Shown: in pieces, positions 1 to 11,968 of the stretch | How positions within the stretch are numbered: position 1 is the first letter of the stretch | How the letters are laid out: each line of letters starts with the position of its first letter | Assembly: GCA_004026145.2 (NCBI GenBank) | Contig: CP034995.1 | Span: 7,848,387-7,912,386 of the forward strand | Origin: Takifugu bimaculatus | Lineage: Eukaryota; Chordata; Actinopteri; Tetraodontiformes; Tetraodontidae | DNA: 64,000 nucleotides | Direction: 5' to 3' | Translations under genes and position numbers: made by a program | The notes under the pieces: generated by a model | Database searches by the model: none | The model's input: only the letters and a program-made list of their open reading frames with translations | What the model was told of the DNA's origin: nothing

Positions 1-169
1 ATGTTCACAGAGCAGATGCAGCAGGACGTCATAATGGTACTGAAGTTCCCGTCCAACTCTCCCGTGACTCATATTGCCGCCAACACCCAGCCGGGCTTAA
101 CGGTGCCCGCCATCATCACCGTTACCGCCAACCGCCTTTTCGCCGTCAACAAGTGGCACGGCTTAGCAG
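1..169 (+). CDS. lrba: lrba coding exon (5' end cut by window edge)
   Basis: The open frame starts at base 1 and encodes FTEQMQQDVIMVLKFPSN and then VTANRLFAVNKWHGLA, the linker leading into the WD40 propeller. The exon ends in phase 1 at AG|GTCAGT (donor 170-171). The ATG at base 1 is an internal methionine and not the gene start; the true acceptor lies before the window. Confidence 0.92.
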
Positions 170-3100
170 GTCAGTCCGTGGTCGGTTCCTGGTCCACCTT
201 AATTCCAAAGGTCTTTGCATCTCAAAGTCGCCACATCAGGTTGATTTCAAGTAAATATTTAGCAGCTAACGTCAAAATCCTAATTAATTCCATACTCCTC
301 TCGTCCTCGGGGTTTAATTTTCCCATGTCAACCTCAGACCCCCTCCGGGATGGACGTTGATTTGGGAGACAGTTGACTGCGTCTACTGGATAGCAGTATC
401 AAATGTGACGCGTGCAGCAGCCGGCATTAGGTCTCACGTCCACCTCTATACATCAGACGCTCGCTTCACAACCTTATTTACCCAACATCCACATCCCGGC
501 AGCGCGAGAAACATTAAATTTGATATCTTCAGCTTCATCAGGATGACGAGCAATTCAAAGTCATCCATGCGCACCACAGACCAAAGTGAAGCAAGTCAGG
601 GTTTAAAATAAACAGCATGATTAATTAATACCCTTTAAAATAAGGCTTTAGCTTTGAAATCCTTGGATTTATAGTTTCCTCATCTCTAACCCTTTTAAAC
701 TGTTTAATTTGTATCATTATTTGCCTTCCTGTGGAGAACACGAGACAATAATGTGGGTACGGTAACTCTCTGACCAGTGCAAGGCCACTGTCATGTTAAT
801 GTTAATTTTGAGCGCATTATAATCCAACTTCACAAGGCCACACGATTCCAGCATTAATCCAATCTGTCTTCTTCTCTGTCAGGTCATCAGAGCTCAGTGG
901 CCCAAGACCAGCAGTACCAGCTTCCTGTTGAAATCGACCCTCTCATAGGTTTGATGTCATTTCCTTACTATAAAGGAGATCACTTGTTAAATCCAGATGG
1001 ATTTTTAGGGATTTTTTTTCTTGTGGATCCGGCTGCCACATTGGTGGCGTGCTGCAGCGTGCAGCAGCGCGTCCCTGGACGCTAGATTAGAGTTGTTTCT
1101 CAGCCTCTGCCCCGATTCACTCTTCATGATATAGGCCCTGCTCTCGCGTGGAACCATTTGCATGCAAATTGGAATGCAATGAGCTGTGGCCTAGGCCGGC
1201 ATTTCATCATCAACTGCAACCCCCACCCACCACCCCACACCGACCCTTTCCTCCCTCCCTCTCTGCATCCTCTTTGGTTTAATTTGAGCGGAGGGAAAGG
1301 ACGCGTGTCAGTGGAAATGAATATGAATGTGGTAATAATGTGTGATTGAGAATGCGGCGCGGACGGCTGTCAGGACAATATGGGCGCCTCTCATCCTTCA
1401 CGACTTGTTGATGAGCAGGGGAAGAGTGCCGAGGCCGGTGATGTATGGGATCCACTGGACGAAGCGGGGAGAGAAGAGCCCCCTCCGCCTCTCGCTTCCG
1501 TCGCTTCCCTGCAGCCTCTCGCAGTCTCACGCACATCTGCAAGGGGCTGTTTTTTCTCTGGCGTCGTGGTCACTCTGTCTCCCCAGACACATTTTATTCC
1601 ACACGTTTTATTTTTTCATTAGACCGCTGAAGAGAACCAGGGCTCAGGGGCGTGTTTGCAGTACAGGATTGTGCTTTTATAAGCAAGTGAGGGAAGCGAG
1701 TGTGATATCAGTGACAGAAAGTACACTTTTAAATGCAAATCTTAATAATCTTTAGGTCGTTTTAGTTTATGCTCCCTGACTACCATTGTTGTTTTTTCCT
1801 CCATCTCCCATTTTGTCACCCTAAATCAGAACTAGTGTTCTCAGTGATATACATTTGTGGGTGTGCCCGTGTGTGTCACTGATATATTTGCACTGTTTGC
1901 ATTCCCCGAGAGGTCTGCAGTAAACACAGTAAATTCAGGATGAGCGTTGAGCCAACTGGAGCTTTGGGGGAATGCTAAAAATGGGATGAAATATTGGCCC
2001 GAGTTGGTATGCTGGACCGTCTCAGGTTTCCTAGCTAAACGGTCTCCTCCGACACCTGTTTTTCCATTATTTGTCACACCAAATGTGAAATATTTCACAT
2101 CGTATGCATCTCTCTGCAAAAGGAACAAAAAAAATACCACTTTTTTGCAATAGAGATCATCAGTAAATTAGCTTCCTGGCCGATCCTTGGTGGAATAGAA
2201 TGTGCAGCGTGCGTAGCAGCTTGAATAGTCTGCATATTTTTTCCAAGACTGCAATTACTCAGAATAGACTCTTAGACTCTCACGAAAAATGTGAAGTACT
2301 GTAAACTTAACCTCCAGGATGTTTTATGTACTCCCTCACAAATCATCTCTGCCCTGAGCTGCGAAGGTTGAGCCGAGGTGCGAGGAAGTCTGAGCTCTTT
2401 GAAAGGAGCTGATCTATGTGAACCGCCTCTGCTCCGTCTCCGCGCGCATCTGTTGATTTCAAACCTGCTCTCTTTCCTCTGCAGCCAATAACGTGGGCAA
2501 CCATCGGCGTCAGATCTCCGACCTGCTGGATCAGAGCATTCAGATCAGCTCGCAGTGTTTCGTCGTTACAGCCGATAACCGCTTCATCCTCCTGTGTGGC
2601 TTTTGGGACAAGAGCTTCCGGGTTTACTCCACCGACTCGGGTATTAGCATAGCACGCACACACACACACACACACTCACACACACACACACACACACAGC
2701 ACTTGGGTGAACGGCAAAAAGTCGACTATATATGGTGAACTTTAGCATTACAGGCTGTGAATTTGTTGCCTCAAATGTAACTTTCAAAATAGCGCGTCCA
2801 CTTTTTAAAAATCCATATATCACTTCACAATTTGGGTAAATCATGTATGGCATCTCAACATGCACATTTTCTCTCGCCGTCAGATCTTCGCTTTGATGTT
2901 TTTACGACTTTCAACAACAAACAGAAAACTACCCGCGATCGTCGAACACTTGTACTTTAAATTCAGTCCGCTTTCGCACATATGGCCGGCAAATGCACAC
3001 CTGTTTCTGGTTGTAACCGAATCAATTGTTATGTATTTTGTAGTCTCTGAGTCTCTGACCCACTTCCAAGTCTGTCAGATGAAACATAACGGTACCGACC

Positions 3101-5249
3101 CAACCAGCCACATCAGGGGGTGCTTTTGTTAGTGTACCGGTAATTAGCACTTTAAATGAAGCTAGTCAGCTCATTGTCATTCAGGCATTTGAATATAAGT
3201 TTTTTCTGACCTCCTAATTACTGGTTGTCTAATAAAGACGTGAGCAGATTTAGCAGAAAATGGTGTTAAAGAGCTCCTAAAGTTAATGAGTGCCGTGGCC
3301 TCTCCTCTAGCACCATCCTCAGGTCACTTTCTTCATTTTAATAGAGAAACAGTTTAACCTACACATGCACACGCACGGTGGAGTTTGATCACCGCTGTTA
3401 ATATTTCTGAGCTGTTCAAAAACCCACTAAGATCCCCCCCCATTCTACCTTCCTTAGTTAGTTTAGATTTTATTTTAAGTATATTTATATTTGAGTAGAT
3501 CATTTATTTTTCAAACAGTTTTGTGTTCCGCATGATCTTTATATAGATGAAAAATGAGGGGAATTAAAAATCAAATTAAAGATTTTTTAATTGAATTATT
3601 TCAAACATTTACACCATTAAAAGAATTTTAAGAAATAATTAAAGTTAGATGAAAAAAAAAAAATCCAAGGACACCGTAGTAAAAAACCATTACTTCCTCC
3701 TTGTACCTGTATGTGTACAGCACACGCACACGCACGTGCACACGCACCAGGTCAGGGGTCCTAAATGAGACTGTCTCCAGCCTCCGTCTCAGCTCCTCTC
3801 AGCAGCCTCATCAGAATCAGCAGTCCAGCGCGCTCTGATTCAATTTGTGCAGGCTGGGGCCTCCGTGTGTGTAATGTTGGAGGAAGGGAAGGAGGGCCTG
3901 GAGGACGGAGACGGCTCTATTGTGCTGCTGCCACCGGGCTGTGCGACTGGAACGCGGAGCACACTTCAATCGCATATGCTGAACAGCTGCCACCAGCGTC
4001 CCCGAAGCCCCCAGGTCGAAGAACGGCCGGGGATTTTATCAATTACAAGGCTCGATTGGTGCACCGAAGAGACGGCCTCGTACGCCTGCGTGCACACACA
4101 TCCAGCGTAATTCGCCCGTTGCGCGCAAGCGTCTCCGAGCAGATGAGTGTGTATAAATATGAGCTGCATGGTAGCCATTATTGCTGCAGCCATCACAAGT
4201 TATTTTCACTGTTTATAAAGACGTCAAACATTGGACTTCTTTGATGTGTGCGCACTTTGGGAGCCCCCATCTTTCCTGCGATACAGCTCAATTACTGGCC
4301 GCGACAGTGATTCTGACACGGTGGATATGTCACGAGCGCCAAACACTGTTTGACTGCAGGGGTCACACCATGAATGTAATTAATATTAGACAGCTGACGG
4401 AGGAGCTGTGGTCTGGAAATCTGACAGCAATTAGCCTCTTTTTTATATACAATCGCAGCTCACACACACACACACACACACACGCACACACAGGGAACTG
4501 AAACATATTTATTGTCGTCAAGGAATTATTAGACATGTGAGCTGAGGTGAAAGTAAATAAGATAAGCAGCCAAATGGACCGATGAACAACAAACACATGG
4601 CAGGACTGGAGGACTACAAATAACAACTTCTTGTTGAGTTTTCTCCACCAGCATTATGAGATTATGCATTATAACCACATGTTTTTGCCTTTTTCCGAAA
4701 CAAATCTGTGTGCTGCTTGCAGGCAAACTGACCCAGATTGTGTTCGGGCACCGTGACGTGGTGTCGTGCCTGGCCCGCTCCGAGTCGTACATCGGGGGAG
4801 ACTGCTACATCCTGTCGGGCTCCAGGGACGCCACCCTCCTGCTGTGGTACTGGAACGGGAAGCACAATAGCATCGGCGAGAGTCCGGGCAGTAAGTACAC
4901 CAGCCTGGCACGTGGGTGCCCTCCCAGCGTGCACTCCCCCACGCAGTTGTGTGATTTACACCCCCCCACCCCCACCCTAGAGTAACAACAGGCTCCGTGT
5001 GACGAGCCAGATTGGATTTTGCAGCACTGTCTCACCAGAATCGCTCTCAGAAAGAGAGAACCTGTCTTTAATGTGAGTGAAAGTTAGGACCACTTACAGA
5101 CGTTAAATGTGATGTTGGGGGTCATTGGCCTGCACATGAAAGTTCACCGCCATCTGAGGGCCACGGGGTCGCCCCAGTCGATAAAAGTGAAAAATGTCAC
5201 AGGCCTCCCCGGCGTGGCCATAACATATGGCTTCAGCCATGATCAAAGC

Positions 5250-5284
<35 letters not shown>

Positions 5285-7612
5285 CTCTGGCCTGCTTCTC
5301 AGTGCTAATTTGGTCAGCTCACGTTGGCATACATGTTGTGAAGCGACCCGGAACAAATGGGATGAAATTTATGACAAACCGTAATTGGTTTAATAAGTCA
5401 CATCAGGTTTTCACTCGAAAAATCTGAAACTAGGTTCTACAAAACGTCTTATTTCTCTAACCGGTTCATTCTCGGCATCCACGTATCCACGAGACGCTGC
5501 TCTTTCTGATTTTACGTCATGCGCTTCAACGGTTTATTTCCATATTTAAGAAAAGGCTGTTGATTGCAAGTAGTTTGTGGTTGTAATCAATGCTGCGACG
5601 CCTGAGCTGCACACATGCGAGCACTATAACGCAGGGTTCTGTGCTGTAGCAGACAAAGCTCCCGTCATCCCCTTTCCGCCACAGTGTGATGCTCCATTGC
5701 CTGAGACCGCAGGAGCCTTCTTGAAGCTCAGAGAAAAGGCAGACACAGTTGCCTTTATTGCTCTTCCAGAAATCAAACCGACTTTCCGTCCCTAAATGCA
5801 TGCCAGTGAGTTCAGATCCATGCACGTGCACATTCCTCCTGATGCCTAACACCCTGTGAACATCCTTGCCTCTCATCTCTCATGAGTACGTGCACACGCT
5901 GACCTGGGGAGTACTTGATGCCTGCTGCTAGCAAATGTAGAAATTCCTCGGGCAACACTGCCACCTTCTGGCCAGAGAGGGAAACTTTTCAAGGCAGTGT
6001 TGGTTAGTTGTACTTTGTATGTTATTTTGAGTGTGTTCACAGCTTTATTTCAGTCCTCTTTTAAGTGTGTTTGGCCTTTACCCTTTGCGCTAAATGGGAA
6101 AAATTTGAATATCACCTTCAGAATATCAAAATATTCTACCATTTTAAAGCAGGTAACTACAGTTAACAACACAATCAGAATTTAGAGTCTCTTTTTCTAC
6201 ATGTACAAACACTGGTTTGGTTATTTTTAGCTGTCAGATGTGATGCTAATTCAAACCAAATGGCCGATTGAGGCTTTGAGCCTTGACCATTGCACTATTG
6301 TCCGAGCATCCTGCTTTAAGCCACACTTTTTACACTGGTTTAAGAGTAGATCTTCAGGATATGTGACCAGACTTCAGAGGAACAGCCAGCGTAAAGGACC
6401 AACTGGTCTGTTATTATACCAGCAGTTAGGATTTGCCTCCTAAATTGTGTAGTTCGACACAAAAACTGGGCTTTCTGTATTTTATAATAACATCTAACAG
6501 AATCAGTTAATTAGTCTTTAACTATGCTTACACAGCTTTTAATTAGGACTTCAGTTGACCTTGTTGGGGTAATAAATGGACTTTCTCCATAATGTTGCTT
6601 TTTTTTTTTACCCTCTAACAGCAAAGATCAGTTTAAAACAGGAACTCTGCTCTTAAAGAATTCACCAGTTCTCTTGTGAATAAGCACACATGCTACACAA
6701 TTGCTGTCATCCATCCAACACTTTTACACCGGGACAAAATGTTTGGAAACAGCGTTTGCCTGCAATCAATCTGTCGACGTTTGTTAAATCGCATTTGATA
6801 AAACAACAAGAGTCTGCACTGCAGGCGGACGTTGAGGGAGAAATGGGAGGCGATTTTTTGTTTTGTCACTCACCCTGACAGCTGAAATCAAAACAGTCTT
6901 ACAATGAGTTGGCCCGTACTTCACTGCCGTTCCTTCCCTCCGAGGGCTCCGTTGCACAAAACCATCTGGATCCAGTGAAAGCAGTCAGGGTGAAATCACA
7001 GAGATGGGGAGAGGCAGAGGGTGACAAGTGCTAGAAAGGGAGAGTGAGTGAGGATCAAAAATGTGCAAAAAGACCTAAAATAAATATTGGGTCATCTGAA
7101 ACCATTAAAATCATGTTGATATGGTTGAATGAAGTTACGCTCTCGTCCCATGTATTACTCCCTCTAGTGGCCACGGCGTGTAATTGCGTTTAACAAACAA
7201 ACGTGTCTTCCAGGAGAGTTCACCACACCGCGCGCCATCCTGACTGGTCACGACTGCGAGGTAACCTGTGCAAGCGTGTGTGCGGAGCTGGGCCTCGTCA
7301 TCAGCGGCTGCAAAGGTCAGACACGTCCATTGATAGCCAGTCCTAAAGCTAGTGGGTTGTTTCGCCTCACCAACCTTTTTGTTTCTTCAGAGGGTCCTTG
7401 TCTGATCCACTCCATGAACGGGGACCTGCTGCGGACCCTGGAGGCCCCCGAAGACTGCCTGCGTCCTCGTCTCATTCAGTCCTCCACTGAAGGAAACTGC
7501 ATCATCTACTATGACAAGGGACACTTTTGTCTCTTCAGTGTCAACGGCAAATTGCTGGGACACGTGGAGGTGGAGGACAGCATCAAGGTGAGGGAGCCGT
7601 GCATGCGCACGC

Positions 7613-7674
<62 letters not shown>

Positions 7675-10600
7675 GCCTGTTCAAAGGTGCAGCGAAACAT
7701 TATGTCTGCACCAGTGCTGAGTCGCTGATTAAAGGCTTTCTGAGCTGGGGGTCACCGTGTCCGTGGGGAGGAAGCGGGCTGTGACTTCACGTCCGTTTTG
7801 TTCTGTCTCACGTGCAAACAACAGAGGAAACGGGACCTTTTGATCTGCAGCGCTGCCGTCGGATCCGATTGCCTTGCTCGCGTTGGCAGAGAACATTCCA
7901 GAGGGGCGGTCATCTCTGGACTCCAGCGCCATTAACCATCCGCCAGCACAGGACAACATATTCCCCATTTCCCACGTTTCCTCCCTTGTGGTCGGAGTGA
8001 CACAAGATAGCAGCTACTGCCTTCACTTTCCTGACCCTTTGTTTCCGGTTTGGCCTGGGAAATGTAAGCTAGCTCTGACAGACAGCCGCAGGCCTGTTTC
8101 CTATTAAGAAACGTCTCGGCCGGGCTTCTAACCTGCCCACCGGCCCGTTTCCGCTCGGAGCCTGGAGTCCAACCCCTGCGAGACATGATGGACGAGCACG
8201 AGTGGACAGCCGCTGATTGGGAAAGTGGCTGGTGTGCTTTAGACACATTCCCAGCATTCCGTCTTAGTGTTTGGAACTGGGAACGCCGTGTGCCGCCTCT
8301 TCTTCTGTTGTAAATTCAGCCGTGTGGCTGAAACCCTAACATCCCTGAGCCAGCTTGGGAGAGTCTTAACCCCCTCCTCGCCCTCGTCACCCGGGGCTCC
8401 ACGCCGCGGCGCTCAGCCTCCAGCTGTATTTATACCAGAATCAATCTTCTCAGCCTTCAGTCTCAGCGCGCTACGACTCCAAGATAAATAAGTGTCCGTC
8501 CCGGCCTGCAACGTCCACGCTGAGAGAGAGAGACGGAATGTCGGCATCTTATTCTAATAGCCGGGGCTGAGCAACAGAAGCCATCCTGAATGGATTACAG
8601 TCTTTTAGTACTGGTATAACTCATGCCGAGTAACAATTCCAGCCGTTTTTTTTCACTGCCGCCTTCCCGTGTAACAGGGGGATTAACGGCACCATAAATA
8701 AACTTTTTACCTTCCCCAGTCTTGAAATCCACCCCGCGCTCCCCTGAAAGAAGTAGGAAAATCTGGGCATTAAAAGAGCACGTGTTTCTGCTGGAGTCAT
8801 TTTTTAAGTCATCTGAGCTCATATAGCCATCTCAGCTCCCACAGAGCCGCCGGCCATCTTGTGTGAGCGGCCAGTGGCAGAGGGCTGATTTATAAGGTCT
8901 GTCTGCAGGCTCCTACCTGGCCCCGCTGACATGTCTGCCAGCTCCCCAGCCCCCCTGCTGGGCTCCAGTAAGGTCACGGACTCCATGAGTGAATATTCGG
9001 CTGCATTAATGCAACAAAACTGACTGGAAAATAGCTGCGAAATCCCATTTCGTGGGTGTTGTTATTAAGTCGAGTGGTGGGTTTGTACTTACATTTGTAT
9101 CTGTTTTTACATTTGTGACCTTGAGCACCAGATTATGTTTTAGACCCGTCCGCACGACACAAAAGGCCCAGTTTTATTTAATAGGCTTTGCCAGATTCAT
9201 GGGCTGAAGTTGAGGTGACTCAATAGTTCATCGTCATGGCGACACCTACAGACAACAGCCTGACACATTTGCAGTCACACCTGTTTGTTTGTTGGACGGA
9301 GGGGGGGGGGGTCCAGCTGTGCTGTAGTTTCATCACTAGTAAACCACAGTGTTGCTATGACGACCTGCTGTCACTCAGCAGATATTACAGAAACGGCTCC
9401 GTCCTGTCAGGACTCTTCTGTCAGTGGGTTTAATGTTGTTGCCCCCCCCCCCCCCACACACACACACACACGTTGCTTTTTTTTTGGCTCGCAGCCTCAC
9501 GCGTTCTCTTAATCGCCGCTGTCAGATTGACTCTGAATGTTGACACACAACCCAATTAGCAAACGCACGGACCCGAACCCGCGGCACACTAATCAAACCA
9601 GCGTCACGCTCCATTCCCGGTGATCCGACCCCCCCGCTCACCCAGGGTGGCGTCGGGAGGCCTCGTGCCAGCATGTCGCCCATCGCGCCTTCGCCTGTTG
9701 AGAGCTGTTGCCTCCCTCTTCCTGCTGTTGGTGCTGAGAATGAGAACCAGAACTCATTTGATCCCCAGCGTGGTGGGAAATTCCCCAAAAGGCTTCTTTT
9801 TTTTAATATAAAAAACATTTGCCTAATTTAGGCGGCGCTGGTTGGGCGTCCGTCGGCTGTGTACGGCCGGGGAAGGCTTCTTCATGTTTGCTTTACCAAG
9901 CGGAGTTCCATTTCTCGCCCTCACATGAGCCTGATTGAACACACATGCTGCTGGAGATGGCGGCGTCTCTGAGGCCGCGGCGTCATGAAACCGCAAACAA
10001 GCAAGGCTCCAAATTAGCGTCATTTGCCGCTTTTAGAACTCACATTCGGCCTCCTCACTTCACCGGCTACAGTTACTCGCTGATTGATGCTCCGGGCCGC
10101 TCCAGCTTCGGCCTCCACTGAGCCCCGCGTCCGTAATAGACTCCAAACACGAGCTGATTTGTGCACGTGCGCCTCCTCAGAGACTCGTCCAGATGTTACG
10201 GTTGGCTGGAAAAGCAGATGAGACCAGTAAATCACCGGGCCTCACAGTGGGGAGCCGTCTCTGTAGCCAGGCAGGGTCAGTGTCCAGAGACCCGTAAGGA
10301 TTCTGGTGCCGACCCAGGATCAAACACACATCACACTGCAGGTTGACGTTGACAGAAGAGTTTACAGCTTGTTCCAGGTTGCACAACTTCCTGTGTTTTG
10401 ATTTTTAGGTTTCAGTGTCTTATTTTTTCTGTCTTATTTGAGCACCTTTTTTTTTTGTTGCCGCTGAGACTGAGCAGCTTTTTCTCCTCGTCTCCAGGCC
10501 ATGTTTCTCAGCCGTGACGGTCAGTACCTGCTCATGGGCGGAGACGGAGGCGTAGTTTCCGTCTGGCAGGTCCATGACCTCAAACAGCTCTTCACTTACC

Positions 10601-10926
10601 CCGGCTGCGACGCAGGGATCCGCTCCATGGCCATGTCACATGACCAAAGGTAGGCACCGCAGCACTTCAGCCCCGGATGATCGAAATGAGCTTTATTGAC
10701 AAATAGAAAAGAACTCCATCTTGTTGCTATGTCTTCTTGATTTGGATCAGAATTTCTGCACAGCTGCCTTAGTTAAGTGAGGTTTTGTGTCAAGTTTAGA
10801 AGCTCACATGGCTAAAGCGCCGTTAACCCCCTCAGGTGCATCATTACCGGCATGGCCTCTGGAAGCATCGTCCTCTTCTACAACGACTTCAACAGATGGC
10901 ACCACGAGTACCAGACCAGGTACTGA
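1..10926 (+). CDS. lrba: LRBA, C-terminal WD40 region (8 exons, 5' part outside the window)
   Basis: This is the 3' end of a large BEACH-family gene. Spliced exons 1-169, 883-948, 2485-2640, 4723-4890, 7214-7315, 7391-7587, 10498-10649 and 10836-10926 join in one frame to 366 residues plus TGA. LRBA is a cytosolic scaffold for vesicle trafficking; in mammals it protects CTLA-4 from lysosomal degradation (established knowledge). The translation is a run of WD40 blades, with VFGHRDVVSCLARSES, ILSGSRDATLLLWYW, LTGHDCEVTCASVCAEL and GMASGSIVLFYNDFNRWH visible. The C-terminus HHEYQTRY, SLVLFY-type wording and the sequence GQYLLMGGDGG fit LRBA; neurobeachin (NBEA) ends with a different sequence (HYEHQNRY) and reads differently at several exon ends. 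The BEACH and PH domains lie upstream of base 1. Its neighbour dclk2 is convergent, as in human. All splice phases agree and no frame break was seen. Confidence 0.95.
170..882 (+). other. lrba: lrba intron, nothing recognised
   Basis: GT-AG intron of 713 bp between the first two visible lrba exons. No repeat, RNA gene or motif was recognised in it. Confidence 0.8.
883..948 (+). CDS. lrba: lrba coding exon
   Basis: A 66-bp exon between acceptor TCTGTCAG and donor ATAG|GTTTGA, phase 1 at both ends. It encodes HQSSVAQDQQYQLPVEIDPLI, matching the variable linker followed by the conserved LPVEIDPLI segment of LRBA. Confidence 0.92.
   Translation, partial: VIRAQWPKTSSTSFLLKSTLS
949..2484 (+). other. 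lrba: lrba intron with palindromic octamer
   Basis: A 1,536-bp intron. It holds the 14-bp palindrome ATTTGCATGCAAAT at 1156-1169, which is two overlapping POU-type octamers in opposite orientation, followed by a C/T-rich stretch near 1210-1275. Nothing else was recognised. Confidence 0.7.
2485..2640 (+). CDS. lrba: lrba coding exon
   Basis: A 156-bp exon, acceptor CTCTGCAG and donor TCGG|GTATTAG, phase 1 at both ends. It encodes NNVGNHRRQISDLLDQSIQ and then FVVTADNRFILLCGFWDKSF, the first full WD40 blade in view. A CA repeat begins 17 bp after the exon end. Confidence 0.94.
2657..2698 (+). repeat. (CA)n microsatellite next to a splice donor
   Basis: A 42-bp CA dinucleotide tract with one T interruption, in the sense orientation of the lrba transcript, 17 bp downstream of an exon end. 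Confidence 0.97.
4461..4492 (+). repeat. (CA)n microsatellite
   Basis: A 32-bp CA tract with one G interruption in an lrba intron. Confidence 0.97.
4723..4890 (+). CDS. lrba: lrba coding exon
   Basis: A 168-bp exon, acceptor TTGCAG, donor GGCA|GTAAGT, phase 1 at both ends. It encodes KLTQIVFGHRDVVSCLARS and CYILSGSRDATLLLWYWNGK, a WD40 blade ending in the canonical LLLWYW strand. Confidence 0.95.
5252..5281 (+). repeat. (CA)n microsatellite
   Basis: A pure 30-bp CA tract in an lrba intron. Confidence 0.97.
5958..5973 (-). promoter_or_regulatory. CTCF-like motif
   Basis: The reverse strand reads GGCCAGAAGGTGGCAG, matching the CCASYAGRKGGCRS core of vertebrate CTCF sites. It lies in an lrba intron. 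Occupancy is not shown by sequence. Confidence 0.45.
7160..7173 (-). promoter_or_regulatory. CTCF-like motif
   Basis: The reverse strand reads TGGCCACTAGAGGG, a common vertebrate CTCF core variant. It lies 41 bp before an lrba exon. Confidence 0.4.
7214..7315 (+). CDS. lrba: lrba coding exon
   Basis: A 102-bp exon, acceptor CTTCCAG, donor CAAAG|GTCAGA, phase 1 at both ends. It encodes EFTTPRAILTGHDCEVTCAS and then VCAELGLVISGCK, starting the next WD40 blade (TGHD). Confidence 0.94.
7316..7390 (+). other. lrba: 75-bp mini-intron of lrba
   Basis: GT-AG intron of only 75 bp. The open frame reads through it in another register, but the splice phases (1/1) and family alignment show it is removed. 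Its size is typical of compact fish genomes. Confidence 0.85.
7391..7587 (+). CDS. lrba: lrba coding exon
   Basis: A 197-bp exon, acceptor TCTTCAG, donor ATCAAG|GTGAGG, ending in phase 0. It encodes EGPCLIHSMNGDLLRTLEAP and then CIIYYDKGHFCLFSVNGKLL, clear LRBA sequence. A long CA tract starts about 20 bp after the donor. Confidence 0.95.
7607..7672 (+). repeat. (CA)n microsatellite next to a splice donor
   Basis: Impure at its left edge (CACG variants) and pure (CA)27 at 7618-7672. Sense-strand CA about 20 bp after the donor at 7588. Confidence 0.97.
9442..9471 (+). repeat. poly-C plus (CA)n
   Basis: C14 running directly into a short CA tract in an lrba intron. Confidence 0.95.
10498..10649 (+). 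CDS. lrba: lrba coding exon
   Basis: A 152-bp exon, acceptor GTCTCCAG, donor CAAAG|GTAGGC, phase 0 start and phase 2 end. It encodes AMFLSRDGQYLLMGGDGGVV and then LKQLFTYPGCDAGIRSMAMS, an LRBA-type WD40 blade. Confidence 0.95.
10836..10926 (+). CDS. lrba: lrba last coding exon
   Basis: Acceptor CCCTCAG, then CIITGMASGSIVLFYND and the C-terminus RWHHEYQTRY followed by TGA at 10,924-10,926. The HHEYQTRY end distinguishes LRBA from NBEA. Confidence 0.96.
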
Positions 10927-11408
10927 GCTGGTTCTGGACCACAAGCCTGACTGACAGAACTGGATCCTGAACAGGTCCAGAAAGAGTTTGCATTTCGGAC
11001 CTTTATCAAAAGCACTATTCTGTCTGTATCTTGAATGTATCTCTGATAAAAGATGAAGAGAAAAAAAAAATCAAATCTGTCCAGTTAAAGTAGAAACTAT
11101 TTTTTAAAAAGGGCATTGCTATATTTTGTAGATTAGATAGAAAATTTTCATATAAATCACAGGGTGGGGGTTGTGTTACTGTACCGCTAAACAGATCTAT
11201 TTTTAGCTCTGGGAATCTATTTTCATCTCTGACGAGAAAGGTGGGGTCAGAGAGCTAATGGCTTTTCTCTTGACTTAAAAATCCAAATATTTGTGTACTT
11301 TAGCGTGAGTGGGTGTTTTTCTTTCTGTAGACGTGTGTGAGAGAGAACTTGTGAAAGAGTTTTTTGATATTTTGACACCAGAGGCTGGTGAATATGAAAC
11401 TCTTCAAT

Positions 11409-11414
11409 AATAAA
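11409..11414 (+). terminator. lrba: poly(A) signal candidate, lrba (proximal)
   Basis: AATAAA about 480 bp after the stop codon. No strong G/T-rich element was seen just after it. Confidence 0.4.
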
Positions 11415-11962
11415 TGAAGACAGAGATATACAAAGAGGGAATCTCCACATATAAATATCTATATATGCTGTTTAAATGTCGTCCTCCATATTTAATTCCC
11501 TCTGTAAATCTTTGCTTGCTGAGAAGTCAGTTCTGTCCATGGTTGAAAAGACACTTTGCTTTGAGATTAAAACAAGCTTTAAATAAGGAGGATGTTGGAA
11601 AAACCATGTCAGATTTGACCTTTACATTCTTTTTTTCCCTCTTAAATCTGACCTGGTTAATCATTTGTCTAAATGATCTGCGCTAAAAGTCCAAATGTAT
11701 AACCTGACTTCTGTCTCCAAAGCAGCTAATGACATGTCGCAGTGTGTAGTTTAGTGAAGGAACTTATTTTATATCATTAAGTACTAAAATTAAATCAATT
11801 TCTTCACTAAACCAATTCTATTATTTGATTTTTAAAAAAAAAAAAAACATTCCTTCAGCAATTGCGCTTTGATGTGGTTTGAATATCCAGTTATGACAAC
11901 CGTTAAATATCAACCTTTTTTTTCCCCCAATCATTTGAGTGTTTTGTGTTCAAACTTCTGAC

Positions 11963-11968
11963 AATAAA
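11963..11968 (+). terminator. lrba: poly(A) signal candidate, lrba (distal)
   Basis: AATAAA with a G/T-rich stretch 30-50 bp downstream. It is the better of the two candidates. Confidence 0.5.

Larger units (their letters stand above)
2641..4722 (+). other. lrba: lrba intron with CA repeats and a possible conserved block
   Basis: A 2,082-bp intron. Apart from the CA tracts (2657-2698, 4461-4492, and an impure one near 3720-3748), an A/T-rich part lies at 3450-3660. A non-repetitive stretch at about 4130-4440 contains TAATTA-type homeodomain sites and low CpG, which looks like a conserved non-coding element; this is inference only. Confidence 0.6.
4891..7213 (+). other. lrba: lrba intron
   Basis: A 2,323-bp intron with a CA tract (5252-5281) and two CTCF-type motifs (5958-5973 and 7160-7173). 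Nothing else was recognised. Confidence 0.7.
7588..10497 (+). other. lrba: lrba intron, largest in view
   Basis: A 2,910-bp intron with the CA tract at its start and C14 followed by (CA)n at 9442-9471. A non-repetitive stretch at about 8780-9020 contains GCATTAATGCA and other A/T-core sites and could be a conserved non-coding element (inference). Confidence 0.6.

Noticed and set aside
7276..7728. 150-residue ORF reading through 7316-7390 and the CA repeat
   Set aside because: Family alignment and matching phases show a 75-bp intron and a donor at 7588.
1..10926. Identity as neurobeachin (nbea), with dclk2 as dclk1
   Set aside because: The C-terminus HHEYQTRY, several blade sequences, the DCLK2-type kinase wording and the presence of nr3c2 next door all fit LRBA-DCLK2-NR3C2 and not NBEA-DCLK1.
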